From positions 62,001 to 126,000 of the forward strand of contig CAXXLC010000012.1 in assembly GCA_963677345.2 (NCBI GenBank): 64,000 bases of DNA. Direction: 5' to 3'. The first letter of the stretch is position 1, and each line of letters begins with the position of its first letter. A program made the position numbers and the translations under genes. The stretch is from Saccharicrinis sp963677345. Lineage in GTDB: Bacteria; Bacteroidota; Bacteroidia; Bacteroidales; Marinilabiliaceae. The notes beneath the pieces were generated by a model that had not been told where the DNA came from, ran no database searches, and saw only the letters and a program-made list of their open reading frames with translations. This document shows positions 37,027-47,171 of the stretch, piece by piece.

Positions 37027-40000
37027 TTAAAATGACATATTTAATCCGAACATTAAGGTTCGAGGTGTTGGATATGAACAATAGTTGTAGCCTGGTGTAT
37101 ATGTACCTCCGGCAAAGTCTACGTTGTAACCCTTGTAATTACTTATAGTAGCTAAGTTTTGAGCTGTAATGTAGGCACGTACATTATTAATTTTTCCGGC
37201 AAACCAAGTATTTGGGAAGTTATATCCTAATTGTACATTTTGAATTTTTAAATACGAAGCATTTTGGATATATCTGTCGCTGAAATAATCGTTACTTGTA
37301 ACATCAGCTTTATATTGTACGCGTGGTATATTCGTATTTGTATTAGATGATGTCCATGCATTTAAAAGATTCACATCTTTGTTGGTTGCACCATAAGAAC
37401 TACGTAATGCCATATCAACATAATCAACAGCCTGGAAACCTGCTGCCCCAAATGTAGAAATGGTTAAGTCAAAGCCTTTATATTCAACACGGGCATTAAT
37501 GCCAAAAGTAACGTCGGGCAAACCACTACCTAAAAATTTTTGGTCAGCAGCAGTAATTTCTCCATCACCATCAAGGTCTTTGTATAAAAGATCACCAGGT
37601 TCTGCTCCACTTTGAGAAATAAATAAGCCTTCTGAGTTTTTGCGGATATCTATCGCTTTTTGATTTTGAGCAATACCATGTTTTATTCCTCCATTTTCGG
37701 TGTCATCTTCAAGAACATATCCATAGAACTGTCCTACCTCCTGACCAACTTCAGTGCGACACATACTTGATGTAACAGGTTCATTGTTTACCCCTAATTT
37801 GGTTACTTCGTTACTAAAAGTTGATACGTTAGCTGAAATATCATACTTAACTTTGTGGTTATAATTTCGATAACTAGCCAGGAATTCAAGACCTTTATTC
37901 ACCATTGTAGCCGCGTTCATTGTGATAGTTGTATTGTTAGAACCTGTATTTGATGGAATTACTAAACTGTATAGCAGGTCTTCGGAAGTTGACTTATACC
38001 AGTCAAAATTGAATTCTAATTGACCATTAAACATTGCTAAATCAAGGCCGAAATCAAGGGTTTTCTTTTTTTCCCATCTGATAGCATCATTTACAAAGTT
38101 ATTTACAGCAGAGCCGGTAACAACATTGTTACCAAAAGCATAGGTGTAATTACCTCTTTCCATTGTATCCATATATTGGTATTCACCTATGTTCTCATTA
38201 CCCAATTCACCATAGCTTCCACGAAGTTTTAATAAGCTAATCATTGAAGGATCTATTGGGAAGAAGTTTTCCTTTTCTAATCGCCAACCTCCGGATACGG
38301 AAGGGAAAATTTCGAAACGATCATCTGAAGATAGACGACTTGATCCATCTCGTCGTGCTGTTGCTGAAATTAAATATTTACCATCAAAATTATAGTTTAA
38401 ACGTCCAATGTATGATGATAAAATATGTTCACTTTCGTAACTGTATGAGTTTTTTTCACTTGCATTTGATAATTCCAGATAGTATGGTTCTGGAAAGTCA
38501 TTTCCTACGCCAGTGTGAGATTTATAATATACTTTTTGGAATGTTTGACCTGCCACCACATCGAAATTGTGACGGCCGAATGTTGCGTTGTAATTTATTG
38601 TATTTTCAATAAGTGCATCGCCAGTATACTCATCGACTAATGTCAGAGTTTCATCTTCTTTTAAGAGTTTTACGTTTGTACTTTGTATAAAGGCCGGTAC
38701 AAATGTAAAACTACTAACATGAGTGTTGCTGTATGATAAGTTAAGATTATATGATAGTTTATTGTTAGCACTATCAATTCCAAGCATATCTAATATATTT
38801 ACATTTGTAGATGCTGATCCTACAATGCGGTCAACTTTAGTATTTCTTTCAAGAAGACTGTTTGTAAGTAATACGTTGGATATACGTAAATCACCATGTA
38901 CATCATCATAATAAGTACCGTATCCGAATGAATCATAAGAGAAACCAGAGGCGCCTGAAATTTTGTCATCAAGTACCCATGTTGACTCATCGTAATCCTT
39001 GATTGTTGGAGGAGTAAGAAGAGCAGAAGCCATTACCGGATATTGTGTGCCATACAAACCTTCTACATACTCATTAGCGTTACTAAGAGCCATTTTATCC
39101 TGATCGCTGTGACTATAAACAAAGTTGGTTTTAATTTTAATAAACTTAACATCCATACTATTGTTTATGCGGGCAGTATATCGTTCAAAGTTTGGACCAG
39201 CTCCAACCATAGTTCCCTTTTGATTAAAGTAATCAAGTCCTATGTTGTAAGTATTGTTGTCACCACCCCCTGAAAAGTTGAGATTGTGGTTTTGTCGTGT
39301 TCCTGTTTTAAAAACAGAATCAAACCAATCGGTATCAACACTTGCTATTTCGTTGCCATTGGCATCTGTGTTCCATAAATAGCTGCTACTTGAGGGGTTG
39401 TATCCTCCCGGAACATCCATTCCACTATTGTTGTATGCCATGGTTACATATTGCTTATATTGATTTGCATTCATTACGCTGTAAACATCTTTTTCAACTC
39501 TATCGACACCATAATAACCACTGTAGTCAACCTTCATGGGTGTATTTTTCTTCCCTTGTTTTGTTGTGATAATGATAACACCGTTGGCTGCACGAGAACC
39601 ATAGATGGCTGCTGCTGAGGCATCCTTAAGTACTTGAAGTGTTTCAATGTCGTTGGGTGAGAAGTCACGAATGGTTGTTCCCATAGGTACCCCGTCAACA
39701 ACATATAAAGGATTAGTGTCACCGAATGAGCCAATACCACGAATACGTACAGCGGGATCTGCTCCAGGTTGTCCGTCAGAAGTAATTTGTACACCAGATG
39801 CTTTACCCTGTAACATGGTTGAGATGTTTGAGTTTGAAGATTTTTTCATTTCTTCTGCATCAACAATGGCAACTGAACCTGTAAGGTCTGCCTTTTTTTG
39901 CGTTCCATAACCAATAACTACAACCTGATCGATTTCTTGAGTGTCGGGAACTAATGTGATATCACCAATTACTGAGTTTCCATCAACGGCTATTTCAACA

Positions 40001-40275
40001 TTTTTGAATCCAATGAAGGATATAATTAATGTAGCATCAGAAGGTGCTTGGAGTGTAAAATAACCATCGATATCAGTTATGGTTCCTCTGGTTGTGCCTT
40101 TTACTGCTACGGTGGCACCTACAACTGATTCTCCGTTATCATCTACGATTTTTCCTTTAATTGTTATGTCATCTGCCTGAATCATCACCTTTTGGCCCAA
40201 ATTGCCATTGCTGACTGCGTATGTTCCTGGTGTGAATGCCAGAAAACCCATCAGGATTAAATATATATATTTCAT
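37027..40275 (-). CDS. SusC/RagA TonB-dependent transporter of the arabinan system
   Basis: A 1082-residue outer-membrane transporter with a signal peptide, a carboxypeptidase-regulatory-like domain (about residues 37-110, GKIVDDNGESVVGATVAV), the plug (VVVIGYGTQKKADLTGS, VRIRGIGSFGD, LKDASAAAIYGSRAANGVI) and a barrel ending in LMFGLNMSF. It lacks an STN domain, so unlike the SusC at 11565 it does not signal through FecR; regulation should be by HTCS. It is flanked by the glycan-binding lipoprotein gene (23 bases upstream) and susD. Confidence 0.94.
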   Translation of the reverse strand: MKYIYLILMGFLAFTPGTYAVSNGNLGQKVMIQADDITIKGKIVDDNGESVVGATVAVKGTTRGTITDIDGYFTLQAPSDATLIISFIGFKNVEIAVDGNSVIGDITLVPDTQEIDQVVVIGYGTQKKADLTGSVAIVDAEEMKKSSNSNISTMLQGKASGVQITSDGQPGADPAVRIRGIGSFGDTNPLYVVDGVPMGTTIRDFSPNDIETLQVLKDASAAAIYGSRAANGVIIITTKQGKKNTPMKVDYSGYYGVDRVEKDVYSVMNANQYKQYVTMAYNNSGMDVPGGYNPSSSSYLWNTDANGNEIASVDTDWFDSVFKTGTRQNHNLNFSGGGDNNTYNIGLDYFNQKGTMVGAGPNFERYTARINNSMDVKFIKIKTNFVYSHSDQDKMALSNANEYVEGLYGTQYPVMASALLTPPTIKDYDESTWVLDDKISGASGFSYDSFGYGTYYDDVHGDLRISNVLLTNSLLERNTKVDRIVGSASTNVNILDMLGIDSANNKLSYNLNLSYSNTHVSSFTFVPAFIQSTNVKLLKEDETLTLVDEYTGDALIENTINYNATFGRHNFDVVAGQTFQKVYYKSHTGVGNDFPEPYYLELSNASEKNSYSYESEHILSSYIGRLNYNFDGKYLISATARRDGSSRLSSDDRFEIFPSVSGGWRLEKENFFPIDPSMISLLKLRGSYGELGNENIGEYQYMDTMERGNYTYAFGNNVVTGSAVNNFVNDAIRWEKKKTLDFGLDLAMFNGQLEFNFDWYKSTSEDLLYSLVIPSNTGSNNTTITMNAATMVNKGLEFLASYRNYNHKVKYDISANVSTFSNEVTKLGVNNEPVTSSMCRTEVGQEVGQFYGYVLEDDTENGGIKHGIAQNQKAIDIRKNSEGLFISQSGAEPGDLLYKDLDGDGEITAADQKFLGSGLPDVTFGINARVEYKGFDLTISTFGAAGFQAVDYVDMALRSSYGATNKDVNLLNAWTSSNTNTNIPRVQYKADVTSNDYFSDRYIQNASYLKIQNVQLGYNFPNTWFAGKINNVRAYITAQNLATISNYKGYNVDFAGGTYTPGYNYCSYPTPRTLMFGLNMSF

Positions 40276-40298
40276 AGTATTATTTATTTCTTATTGAT

Positions 40299-41999
40299 TT
40301 ATTCAACTGATGTTATTTCCAGGTATGCTGCATCAACTGTAAGTGCACATGTTAAATCTGAACTATCTACTGTAATACCTGAATATATTTGGTAATGTGT
40401 TTCTCCATCTTCATATGTAACATCATAACGTACATCTGCTGTATTGTCACCATTATTTGTTATTGTGATCACAATGTCAGAACCGTCAATGTTAGTCAGG
40501 AATGTGTCCCAATTCCAGTTCGATTCTAAAACAGCAGTACTATAACCATCTCCCCATCCATAATTGTCCATACGAACAATTGCATTTTCAGTACCGTCAG
40601 CTTTTCTTAGGATTGTACTCGGGCTGTTCCAGTTACTGGTTTCGCTAGAGTAACATTTCATTGTAAACTTCCTTGTTGAACCTGAGTGAACAAAATAGTC
40701 ATTTGAGAATTCGGTTAACCATGGGGTTGTTACATCTGTTCCTACCTGATATGTTCCTCCCATTATATTTGTTATTTGGCATGTTGTTGTAACAGTACCA
40801 GTTGTGCCTACATAAGAAATAGTTGCATTTTGTACACCATCAGCTGCTGGAATATCGAATTGTAGATACTTATTTTCTATTACACCTGTTGCGCCGTCAG
40901 AGTATGTGGCTGTTACAACCATATCCGTTGCATCGAATGCTGGTGCTGCAGGTCCGGGGAAAGTGTATGTAGTATTACTTGGTAATGTAGTCACTTCAAG
41001 ACTGGTAATTGCATTTGTAACTTCCAGAGTGTAATAAGTTGACACGGCTGGACCATATTCACCTTGTTTGGTATAATTATAGGATACAAGAATTGTTTTT
41101 TCACCTATTGTTGTTAAATCCGGAACAGTAAATGATACATCAGCAGTGTCAACCACTGTTGAAGAGCCATCAGCAAAGGTTACCGTTGCAACTCCATTAA
41201 CCCAAAAGTCATCATCTCCTAATTCGATATTTGTAGGCGTACCAGAAACAGAGATGGATGCAGCATCTACATCTTCTATTTCGGTTACTTTAGAAGGAAT
41301 AAGATAAGCCTCTTGTATTTCAAGATAACAAGCCTCTGCAACCAGAAAGGCATTAATATCTAGTGATGCAGAAACCGGGTGTTGGTATGTCTCTGTTATT
41401 TCTGTTCCATTAGTTCCGAGTGCAGTTGCTGTAACAAATACATAACCGGCAGCAGAATGGTCAATGTCTATTGAAACTGTTGCACCATCCATTGTTGTCC
41501 GGAAGTCGTTCCATACATCACCATCACCATCTGTATCTGGATAATCATTTGAGATTAAGCCGCCATCGTAATTGTCATCTCCCCAGCCAAAAGCATCTGA
41601 GCGCAATACGAAATATTCAGAATAAGTTTCAGCATCGCGGTCACCCGCTTCATTTGTTACAGCAAGAACCCAGTTTTTGTAGTTGTCAGTGGTTCCTCCA
41701 TTATGGTTAATGAACTCTATATGTAACAGCTGATTTGAAGGGATTGCAAAGTAATCCGAAAAATCTACCCACCATGCTGAAGAGTAATCTTCTGCTCCCA
41801 CTAATGATGTAGAAATGTCTATATAAGTAGTGTCGCCTGTATCTCCTCTGTCATTAGCTGCTGCAATAGAATCTATCCTGTCTTGTAAGTCTGAAGGTGC
41901 ATCAACCTGGTAAGATGTTGCGTCCTCACACCCAATAAAGCCAATTGCTATAAAAACTACAGCGAGCAATGCAAGTTTTATTCGTTTAGTTGTTTTCAT
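40299..41999 (-). CDS. Surface glycan-binding lipoprotein (SGBP-like) with repeated sandwich domains
   Basis: A 566-residue lipoprotein (lipobox FIGC), first gene of the operon. Two similar beta-sandwich modules lie at the ends. The first, about 65-245, holds FVLRSDAFGWGDDNYDG and ACYLEIQEA. The second, about 420-566, holds IVRMDNYGWGDGYSTA and AAYLEITSVE. They are separated by two Ig-like domains (GVATVTFADGSSTVVDTADV and MVVTATYSDGATGVIENKYL). This layout fits an outer-surface binding protein that holds arabinan near SusC/SusD. No catalytic motif is seen. Function is inferred from the architecture and the operon. Confidence 0.75.
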   Translation of the reverse strand: MKTTKRIKLALLAVVFIAIGFIGCEDATSYQVDAPSDLQDRIDSIAAANDRGDTGDTTYIDISTSLVGAEDYSSAWWVDFSDYFAIPSNQLLHIEFINHNGGTTDNYKNWVLAVTNEAGDRDAETYSEYFVLRSDAFGWGDDNYDGGLISNDYPDTDGDGDVWNDFRTTMDGATVSIDIDHSAAGYVFVTATALGTNGTEITETYQHPVSASLDINAFLVAEACYLEIQEAYLIPSKVTEIEDVDAASISVSGTPTNIELGDDDFWVNGVATVTFADGSSTVVDTADVSFTVPDLTTIGEKTILVSYNYTKQGEYGPAVSTYYTLEVTNAITSLEVTTLPSNTTYTFPGPAAPAFDATDMVVTATYSDGATGVIENKYLQFDIPAADGVQNATISYVGTTGTVTTTCQITNIMGGTYQVGTDVTTPWLTEFSNDYFVHSGSTRKFTMKCYSSETSNWNSPSTILRKADGTENAIVRMDNYGWGDGYSTAVLESNWNWDTFLTNIDGSDIVITITNNGDNTADVRYDVTYEDGETHYQIYSGITVDSSDLTCALTVDAAYLEITSVE

Positions 42000-42694
42000 A
42001 AACTTTTATTTTATTGAATTTATTCTTATTCATAATTTAGGCTGAATTAATTGTTCTGATTTGTAGGTTTTAATTAAAAGTAGTTTCAGAAATTATGGTG
42101 TCTGAGTTGTTTTATCAAACATTCCTAAATAATCTGTTGATCGAGATTTTTATTTTTTAATATCATATTTTAATAGTTTTAAATAATTGAAACAATAGTG
42201 GAATACATAGTAAACCTGTGTTTTAAGAAATTTTTCAGTTTTGTGACAAAAGTGTTTTAAAATGTTAATCAAATGTACTTTTGGTTTGTTATTTTGGGGT
42301 TCATAATTATTTTTTTTAAGTGGATATTTAATGATGTAGTAAATATTTTGATTATGTATTTGATATACAGGAGATAGTTTGAGTATATTTGTTGCTGAGG
42401 ATAGATGGTGGAGTTGGAGATATTAAGGTGTTGAAACTGATTCCTCATAGGGTTAATTAATTAATAATCCACTATGAATACTTAATAATCCACTTAAAAA
42501 CATCAAAAATGCTATAATATCACCGTGGTTGCTATAAATACGAAGTAGGCTATAGCTTTTATTAAGGTTAATAAAACCATTAAAAACGTATTTTTTTGTA
42601 ACAATTATTAACTATGCTAAGTAGAGTAATCACAATAATGGTTATAGTATTACAAGCGGATTATAAATTTTACTAGTAGGGAGGATTGTAATTT
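42000..42694. other. Divergent control region between the arabinan operon and HTCS gene
   Basis: About 700 AT-rich bases without a gene. The notable content is the 21-bp-period direct repeat at 42461-42494. I found no convincing TTTG / TAnnTTTG promoter pair for the minus-strand operon. Confidence 0.55.
42461..42494. promoter_or_regulatory. Candidate HTCS operator: two TTAATAATCCACT repeats, 21-bp period
   Basis: TTAATAATCCACT occurs at 42461-42473 and, without mismatch, at 42482-42494. A 21-bp period puts both on the same helix face, the usual spacing of tandem half-sites for AraC-type DNA-binding domains, which HTCS regulators carry. It lies between the arabinan operon and the adjacent HTCS gene. 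Confidence 0.55.
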
Positions 42695-45061
42695 ATGAAT
42701 ATCACATTCAAAAAAACATTGGGGTTAAAGAGTTTATTTTTGATATATTTTTCGTTTTCGTTTTTTTATTTAAAAGGAAATTCGGTCACAATTCCCCGAA
42801 TATATGAGTATATTAATATTTCTAACGGCCTTCCTCAAAACACTGTTAGATGTATCGAGAAAGATCTTTATGGCTTTATCTGGCTAGGTACTGATAATGG
42901 TCTATGTCGTTTTGACGGATATGATTTTAAATACTATAATGTTTCTGATGAGGGAGAATCTTTAAATGACAATAGAGTTGTTGATATTCTGGCAGATTTA
43001 AATGGAATAATCTGGATCGTTACAAAAAGTGGAATTCAGTTATTGAATACATTAACTGATTCTTTTATTACTGATTATGGAGCTAATGTTAGTGCGGTTC
43101 TTGATAAAGATATTGTTAAAGTATTAGAACGTGACTCAAGTATTTGGATAGCATCGTTAAATGAGGGAGTATATGAGTTAGACCTGAGTAATGGATATAT
43201 TAATGTTAAGAACCATTATGTATTAAAAGATAATGATACGGTAATTTCATCTTTGATTTTAGGTGATGATGACCAAATTTATGTAGGAACAGATAAAAAT
43301 GTTTACTTTTTTAATAATACCCTTGGTAGTTTTGAATTAATAGAGCAAAAAACGCCGATATCATTCGATGTTCAAGTGTTATATCAAAAGGGCAAGTACT
43401 TATGGATTGGTACTTCAAATGGCTTATTCAGGTACGAAAAGATGAGCAAAGATATGGTTTGGTATGGCTATAATGCTTTGTCTCCTAATTCAATTCCTCA
43501 TCCTCATATTACTTCTCTGTCAATGGATGCAAAAGGTCACCTGTTAGTGGGTACTTTAGGTGGGCTTTGTATTTATGATTTTGTGAACGAGAGTTTTAAT
43601 GAAGCTGTTTTGTTTCCCTCTCATTATGGTAAGCTTCATGATGTTTTTGTGAGTGAATTGTTTACTGATAATGAAGGAAACGTTTGGGTGGGTACTGAAA
43701 AAACTGGTTTGGTTCACTATAATGTGAATAGTAAAAAATTCTATTCGTTTAATGAAGAAGGAGCGTATAAACCTTTATGCTATAATATTATCAATTCTGT
43801 TTTTGCTTCAGATGACAATCTTTATGTAGGAACAGCTGGTGATGGTTTGTATGGGTATAATATTGATAGTAAATCTGTAACGCATTATTATGAGGAATTA
43901 GGGAATCCTAATAGTTTGAATAGTAATTTTATCGCTGCGGTTATTGAAGATGGCATAGGTAATTTGTGGGTAGGAACCTGGGGGATGGGCGTACAAAAAA
44001 TTGTAAGAAAGAAGGGGTACAATGCATATGTATCTTATTCTGGCAATGATGGATTGCCTGATACGTTTATCTCTTGCTTTTATATTACGTCTAAAGGACT
44101 ACTGGTTGTTGGGACAAGAGGTGGACTTGCAGTGTTTGATGCCGAAAATAATGTATTTATACCTGTTGATGTATCGTTTGCAAATGTTCAGGATAAATGG
44201 CAGGTGGGATGTTTGCTCGAAGATGATGAAGAGAATTTGTGGATAGGTACAACCAATGGTTTGCATCGGTTTAAAGCAGATTTAATAAATCCTCAGTATC
44301 CTCAAACGTTAAGCAAGTATGATGTTATTACTTTTAGAAAAACAGGTCAGCAGGGAAGTTTGCCTAATGATTATATAACTTCTTTGGAAAAAGACTCTAA
44401 AGGTAGTGTTTGGATTGGTACTTATGGTAATGGTATTGCAAAATGTAATGAAAATACTGATGGTACTTTTTCATTTGAAAACTATACCGAAAATGATGGT
44501 TTGGCCAATAATGTAGTCTATAATTTATTGTCAGATGCAAATAACGATCTTTGGATTAGTACCGAGAATGGTCTGTCTCACTTCGAGGTAAACGATTCTC
44601 TTTTTGTTAATTATTATAAAAATGACGGATTAAGAAATAATCAATATTATTGGTCTGCCGGCTATAAAGCTCCTTCCGGTATTTTATATTTTGGAGGCTT
44701 AAATGGCTTGAACTTTTTCCATCCCGACAGTATTACTAGTTATCCTGTAGATTCAAAAACTTATATCACCAAATTGAGTGTAGGTAATACCACCATCGAG
44801 CCTGGGGTAGAAAGGTATGGTAAGGTTTCGTTAACTAAAACAGTTTTTAATGCAGATACAATTTGTTTATCATATAAGGATAATGTGTTCTCTTTTGAGT
44901 TTTCTGCGCTTCCGTACTACCTTGCATCAAAAATTAAATACGAGTATCAGTTAGAAGGTGTAGATCAGTATTGGGTTAAAGTGGACGGTGACAGACGTAT
45001 CGCTTCGTATACAAATTTAAACGGGGGAGCTATTTGTTTAAAGTTCGTTCTACTAATATAG
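42695..45061 (+). CDS. HTCS regulator, N-terminal sensor fragment (frameshifted)
   Basis: The first of three fragments of one hybrid two-component regulator that would be about 1440 residues. It holds a signal or membrane segment, then two-bladed sets of sensor propeller repeats (GLPQNTVRCIEKDLYGFIWL, IWIGTYGNGI and similar), and most of the YYY domain. The frame is lost in a run of five G (45023-45027): adding one G would join it to the next fragment as NLNGGSYLFKVRS. GGAGG lies upstream of ATG 42695. The periplasmic sensor normally binds arabino-oligosaccharides. It may be a true pseudogene or a sequencing error. Confidence 0.85.
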   Translation: MNITFKKTLGLKSLFLIYFSFSFFYLKGNSVTIPRIYEYINISNGLPQNTVRCIEKDLYGFIWLGTDNGLCRFDGYDFKYYNVSDEGESLNDNRVVDILADLNGIIWIVTKSGIQLLNTLTDSFITDYGANVSAVLDKDIVKVLERDSSIWIASLNEGVYELDLSNGYINVKNHYVLKDNDTVISSLILGDDDQIYVGTDKNVYFFNNTLGSFELIEQKTPISFDVQVLYQKGKYLWIGTSNGLFRYEKMSKDMVWYGYNALSPNSIPHPHITSLSMDAKGHLLVGTLGGLCIYDFVNESFNEAVLFPSHYGKLHDVFVSELFTDNEGNVWVGTEKTGLVHYNVNSKKFYSFNEEGAYKPLCYNIINSVFASDDNLYVGTAGDGLYGYNIDSKSVTHYYEELGNPNSLNSNFIAAVIEDGIGNLWVGTWGMGVQKIVRKKGYNAYVSYSGNDGLPDTFISCFYITSKGLLVVGTRGGLAVFDAENNVFIPVDVSFANVQDKWQVGCLLEDDEENLWIGTTNGLHRFKADLINPQYPQTLSKYDVITFRKTGQQGSLPNDYITSLEKDSKGSVWIGTYGNGIAKCNENTDGTFSFENYTENDGLANNVVYNLLSDANNDLWISTENGLSHFEVNDSLFVNYYKNDGLRNNQYYWSAGYKAPSGILYFGGLNGLNFFHPDSITSYPVDSKTYITKLSVGNTTIEPGVERYGKVSLTKTVFNADTICLSYKDNVFSFEFSALPYYLASKIKYEYQLEGVDQYWVKVDGDRRIASYTNLNGGAICLKFVLLI

Positions 45062-45603
45062 ACGGTGTATGGAATGATGAATATTCTGGTGTGCTGGTGG
45101 TTATTGATCCTCCGTATTGGAAAACGTCCTGGTTTAAAATTGTACTTTTGCTGGCTTTGGTTTTGTTGGTATCAGCGTATGTCAGATATAGATCCTTTCG
45201 AATTATAGAGCAAAAAAAACGTTTGGAAAAAATTGTGGAAGAGCGTACAGATGAAATTAAAATTAAAAATGAACAGCTAGAACAAAACTCAAAGGCCTTG
45301 TTGGCCCGTAATCAACAATTGGCTCAACGACAGGATGAAATAGAGAAGCAAAAGGATTTGTTGGAACAACAAAATAAAGAGATTATATCACAACGTGATC
45401 AGTTAATAGCTCTTAATGAAGAAGTTGAATCTATTCATCAGAAAAGGATGCAGTTTTTTACCAATATTTCGCATGAATTCAGAACCCCGTTAACACTGAT
45501 TATTTCTCCAATCGAAAAAATATTAATGATAATTTTATTTTTTCTAAAGATAATGTTAAACATACCATTAGCTATATTAAACGTAATGCCGAACGTTTAT
45601 TAA
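45034..45603 (+). CDS. HTCS regulator, membrane and HisKA fragment (frameshifted)
   Basis: The middle fragment, open from at least 45028. It carries the end of the YYY domain, a membrane helix (WFKIVLLLALVLLVSAYV), a long coiled coil and the phosphoacceptor motif FFTNISHEFRTPL. The frame is lost after SPIEK at an A6 run (45515-45520). The expected continuation (NDNFIFSKDNVKHT) lies in another frame. It has no own start except a TTG, so it is not an independent gene. Confidence 0.82.
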   Translation: MFKVRSTNIDGVWNDEYSGVLVVIDPPYWKTSWFKIVLLLALVLLVSAYVRYRSFRIIEQKKRLEKIVEERTDEIKIKNEQLEQNSKALLARNQQLAQRQDEIEKQKDLLEQQNKEIISQRDQLIALNEEVESIHQKRMQFFTNISHEFRTPLTLIISPIEKILMIILFFLKIMLNIPLAILNVMPNVY

Positions 45604-47027
45604 TGTTGACAAATGAAATTCTTACGTTCCGGAAATTTGAAGCCGGAAAAGTCAGTGTTTCCTTAACTCAAGGTAATTTGACAGCTTTAATACAGGGTGT
45701 TGCTGATACTTTTAAAACTCTGACAGAACAAAAAAATATCGCATTTAATATTGCTGTTGATTTTAATTTAGAAAATGTTTGGTATGATAAAGGTAAACTC
45801 GAAAATATATTATTTAACCTGTTGTCTAATGCAATAAAATACACTCCCGAAAAAGGAAAGATTTATTTTACGGCAACAAAAATATTCAATTCACTAAATA
45901 AACCCAATGTACTGATCAATATTCAGGATAATGGTATTGGTATCAGTAAAAGTGCACAATCTAAAGTGTTTGATCGCTTTTACAGAGATGATTCTGAACA
46001 AGCTAATGGTTCTTATGGTACAGGGATTGGCCTGGCTCTGACAAAACAAATGGTTGAAGTGCTTAATGGTAAAATTACCCTCGAAAGTGAAATCAATAAA
46101 GGATCATCGTTTAAAGTAATTCTTCCATTGGAAAAAGATGATTTTCCAACTCATGATGTGAAGAACAAAGACAGCGAAGAGCAAATTTCTCTGCAGGAAA
46201 GAGTCTTGTTAATGAGCGATTTAAATGTGGTGGATTCTGAGCAGGTACAACCTTTAAACGTAAAAGATGACAATAGTAAAAAAGTATTGGTTGTTGAAGA
46301 TAATACTGACTTACGTGAATTTTTAGCTGAAGCACTTTCTGTAAATTATACTGTGTCTGTAGCAGAAAATGGCGAGATAGGATACGGACTCGCTTGTGAA
46401 AATGATTATGACCTAATAGTAAGCGATATTATGATGCCTAAAGTAAACGGCTTGGAATTGTGTAAGATGCTAAAGAATAATCTGCAAACAAGTCATATTC
46501 CCGTTATATTACTTACTGCTAAAAATCAGGAAGAAGATTACATTGAAGGTTTGCAATATGGTGCTGATGATTATATTTCAAAGCCTTTTAATTTGAATGT
46601 TCTCCAGGCAAAAATTTATAGTATAATTGAAAATAGAGAAAAATTAATTCAACGATTTCAAAAAGTTGAAGAGGATGAGGAACAATCTGTAGTTTCAAAT
46701 ATTTCTACCCTGGATCAGGAATTTATGAATAAAGTAAATCAGGTTATAGAGGAGTTTTATGTTGATTCAGCATTTGATATTGATGCATTCTCTTCTAAAT
46801 TGTACGTTAGCCGTAGTTTGTTGTACAAAAAACTAAAAGCACTTACGGATGTTTCACCTAATGAATATATTACCATCTACCGGCTTAAAAAGTCATTAAC
46901 CTTGTTGAAGAGTAACAAACATCAGGTTTCTGAAGTGGCTTTTATGGTAGGATTTAATGATCCGAAATATTTTAGCAGGGTGTTTAAAAAGTATTACAAT
47001 TGCTCTCCTTCGTCTTATTTAGAGTGA
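45603..47027 (+). CDS. HTCS regulator, HATPase-REC-AraC fragment (frameshifted)
   Basis: The last fragment; the correct frame is already open from about 45521. It holds the histidine kinase ATPase (NLLSNAIKYTPEKG, NGSYGTGIGLALT), a receiver domain (VLVVEDNTDLREFL, with the phosphoacceptor aspartate in DLIVSDIMMP) and an AraC helix-turn-helix (YVSRSLLYKKLKALTDVSP). The ATG at 45603 overlaps the stop of the previous fragment, so coupled translation of a soluble kinase-receiver-DNA-binding piece is conceivable but unproven. Confidence 0.83.
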   Translation: MLTNEILTFRKFEAGKVSVSLTQGNLTALIQGVADTFKTLTEQKNIAFNIAVDFNLENVWYDKGKLENILFNLLSNAIKYTPEKGKIYFTATKIFNSLNKPNVLINIQDNGIGISKSAQSKVFDRFYRDDSEQANGSYGTGIGLALTKQMVEVLNGKITLESEINKGSSFKVILPLEKDDFPTHDVKNKDSEEQISLQERVLLMSDLNVVDSEQVQPLNVKDDNSKKVLVVEDNTDLREFLAEALSVNYTVSVAENGEIGYGLACENDYDLIVSDIMMPKVNGLELCKMLKNNLQTSHIPVILLTAKNQEEDYIEGLQYGADDYISKPFNLNVLQAKIYSIIENREKLIQRFQKVEEDEEQSVVSNISTLDQEFMNKVNQVIEEFYVDSAFDIDAFSSKLYVSRSLLYKKLKALTDVSPNEYITIYRLKKSLTLLKSNKHQVSEVAFMVGFNDPKYFSRVFKKYYNCSPSSYLE

Positions 47028-47171
47028 TTTGTATATTAGCTGGACTATTATTTAAATACCGATCTATCCTCTTATTAAAAATTTTTGTCCTCATATTAGA
47101 TTTTAAGTCGACGTACTTTTGTTTACATCAGTTTGTGTTAAAATGGTTTTAAGCAAAAGTAATTATTGATT

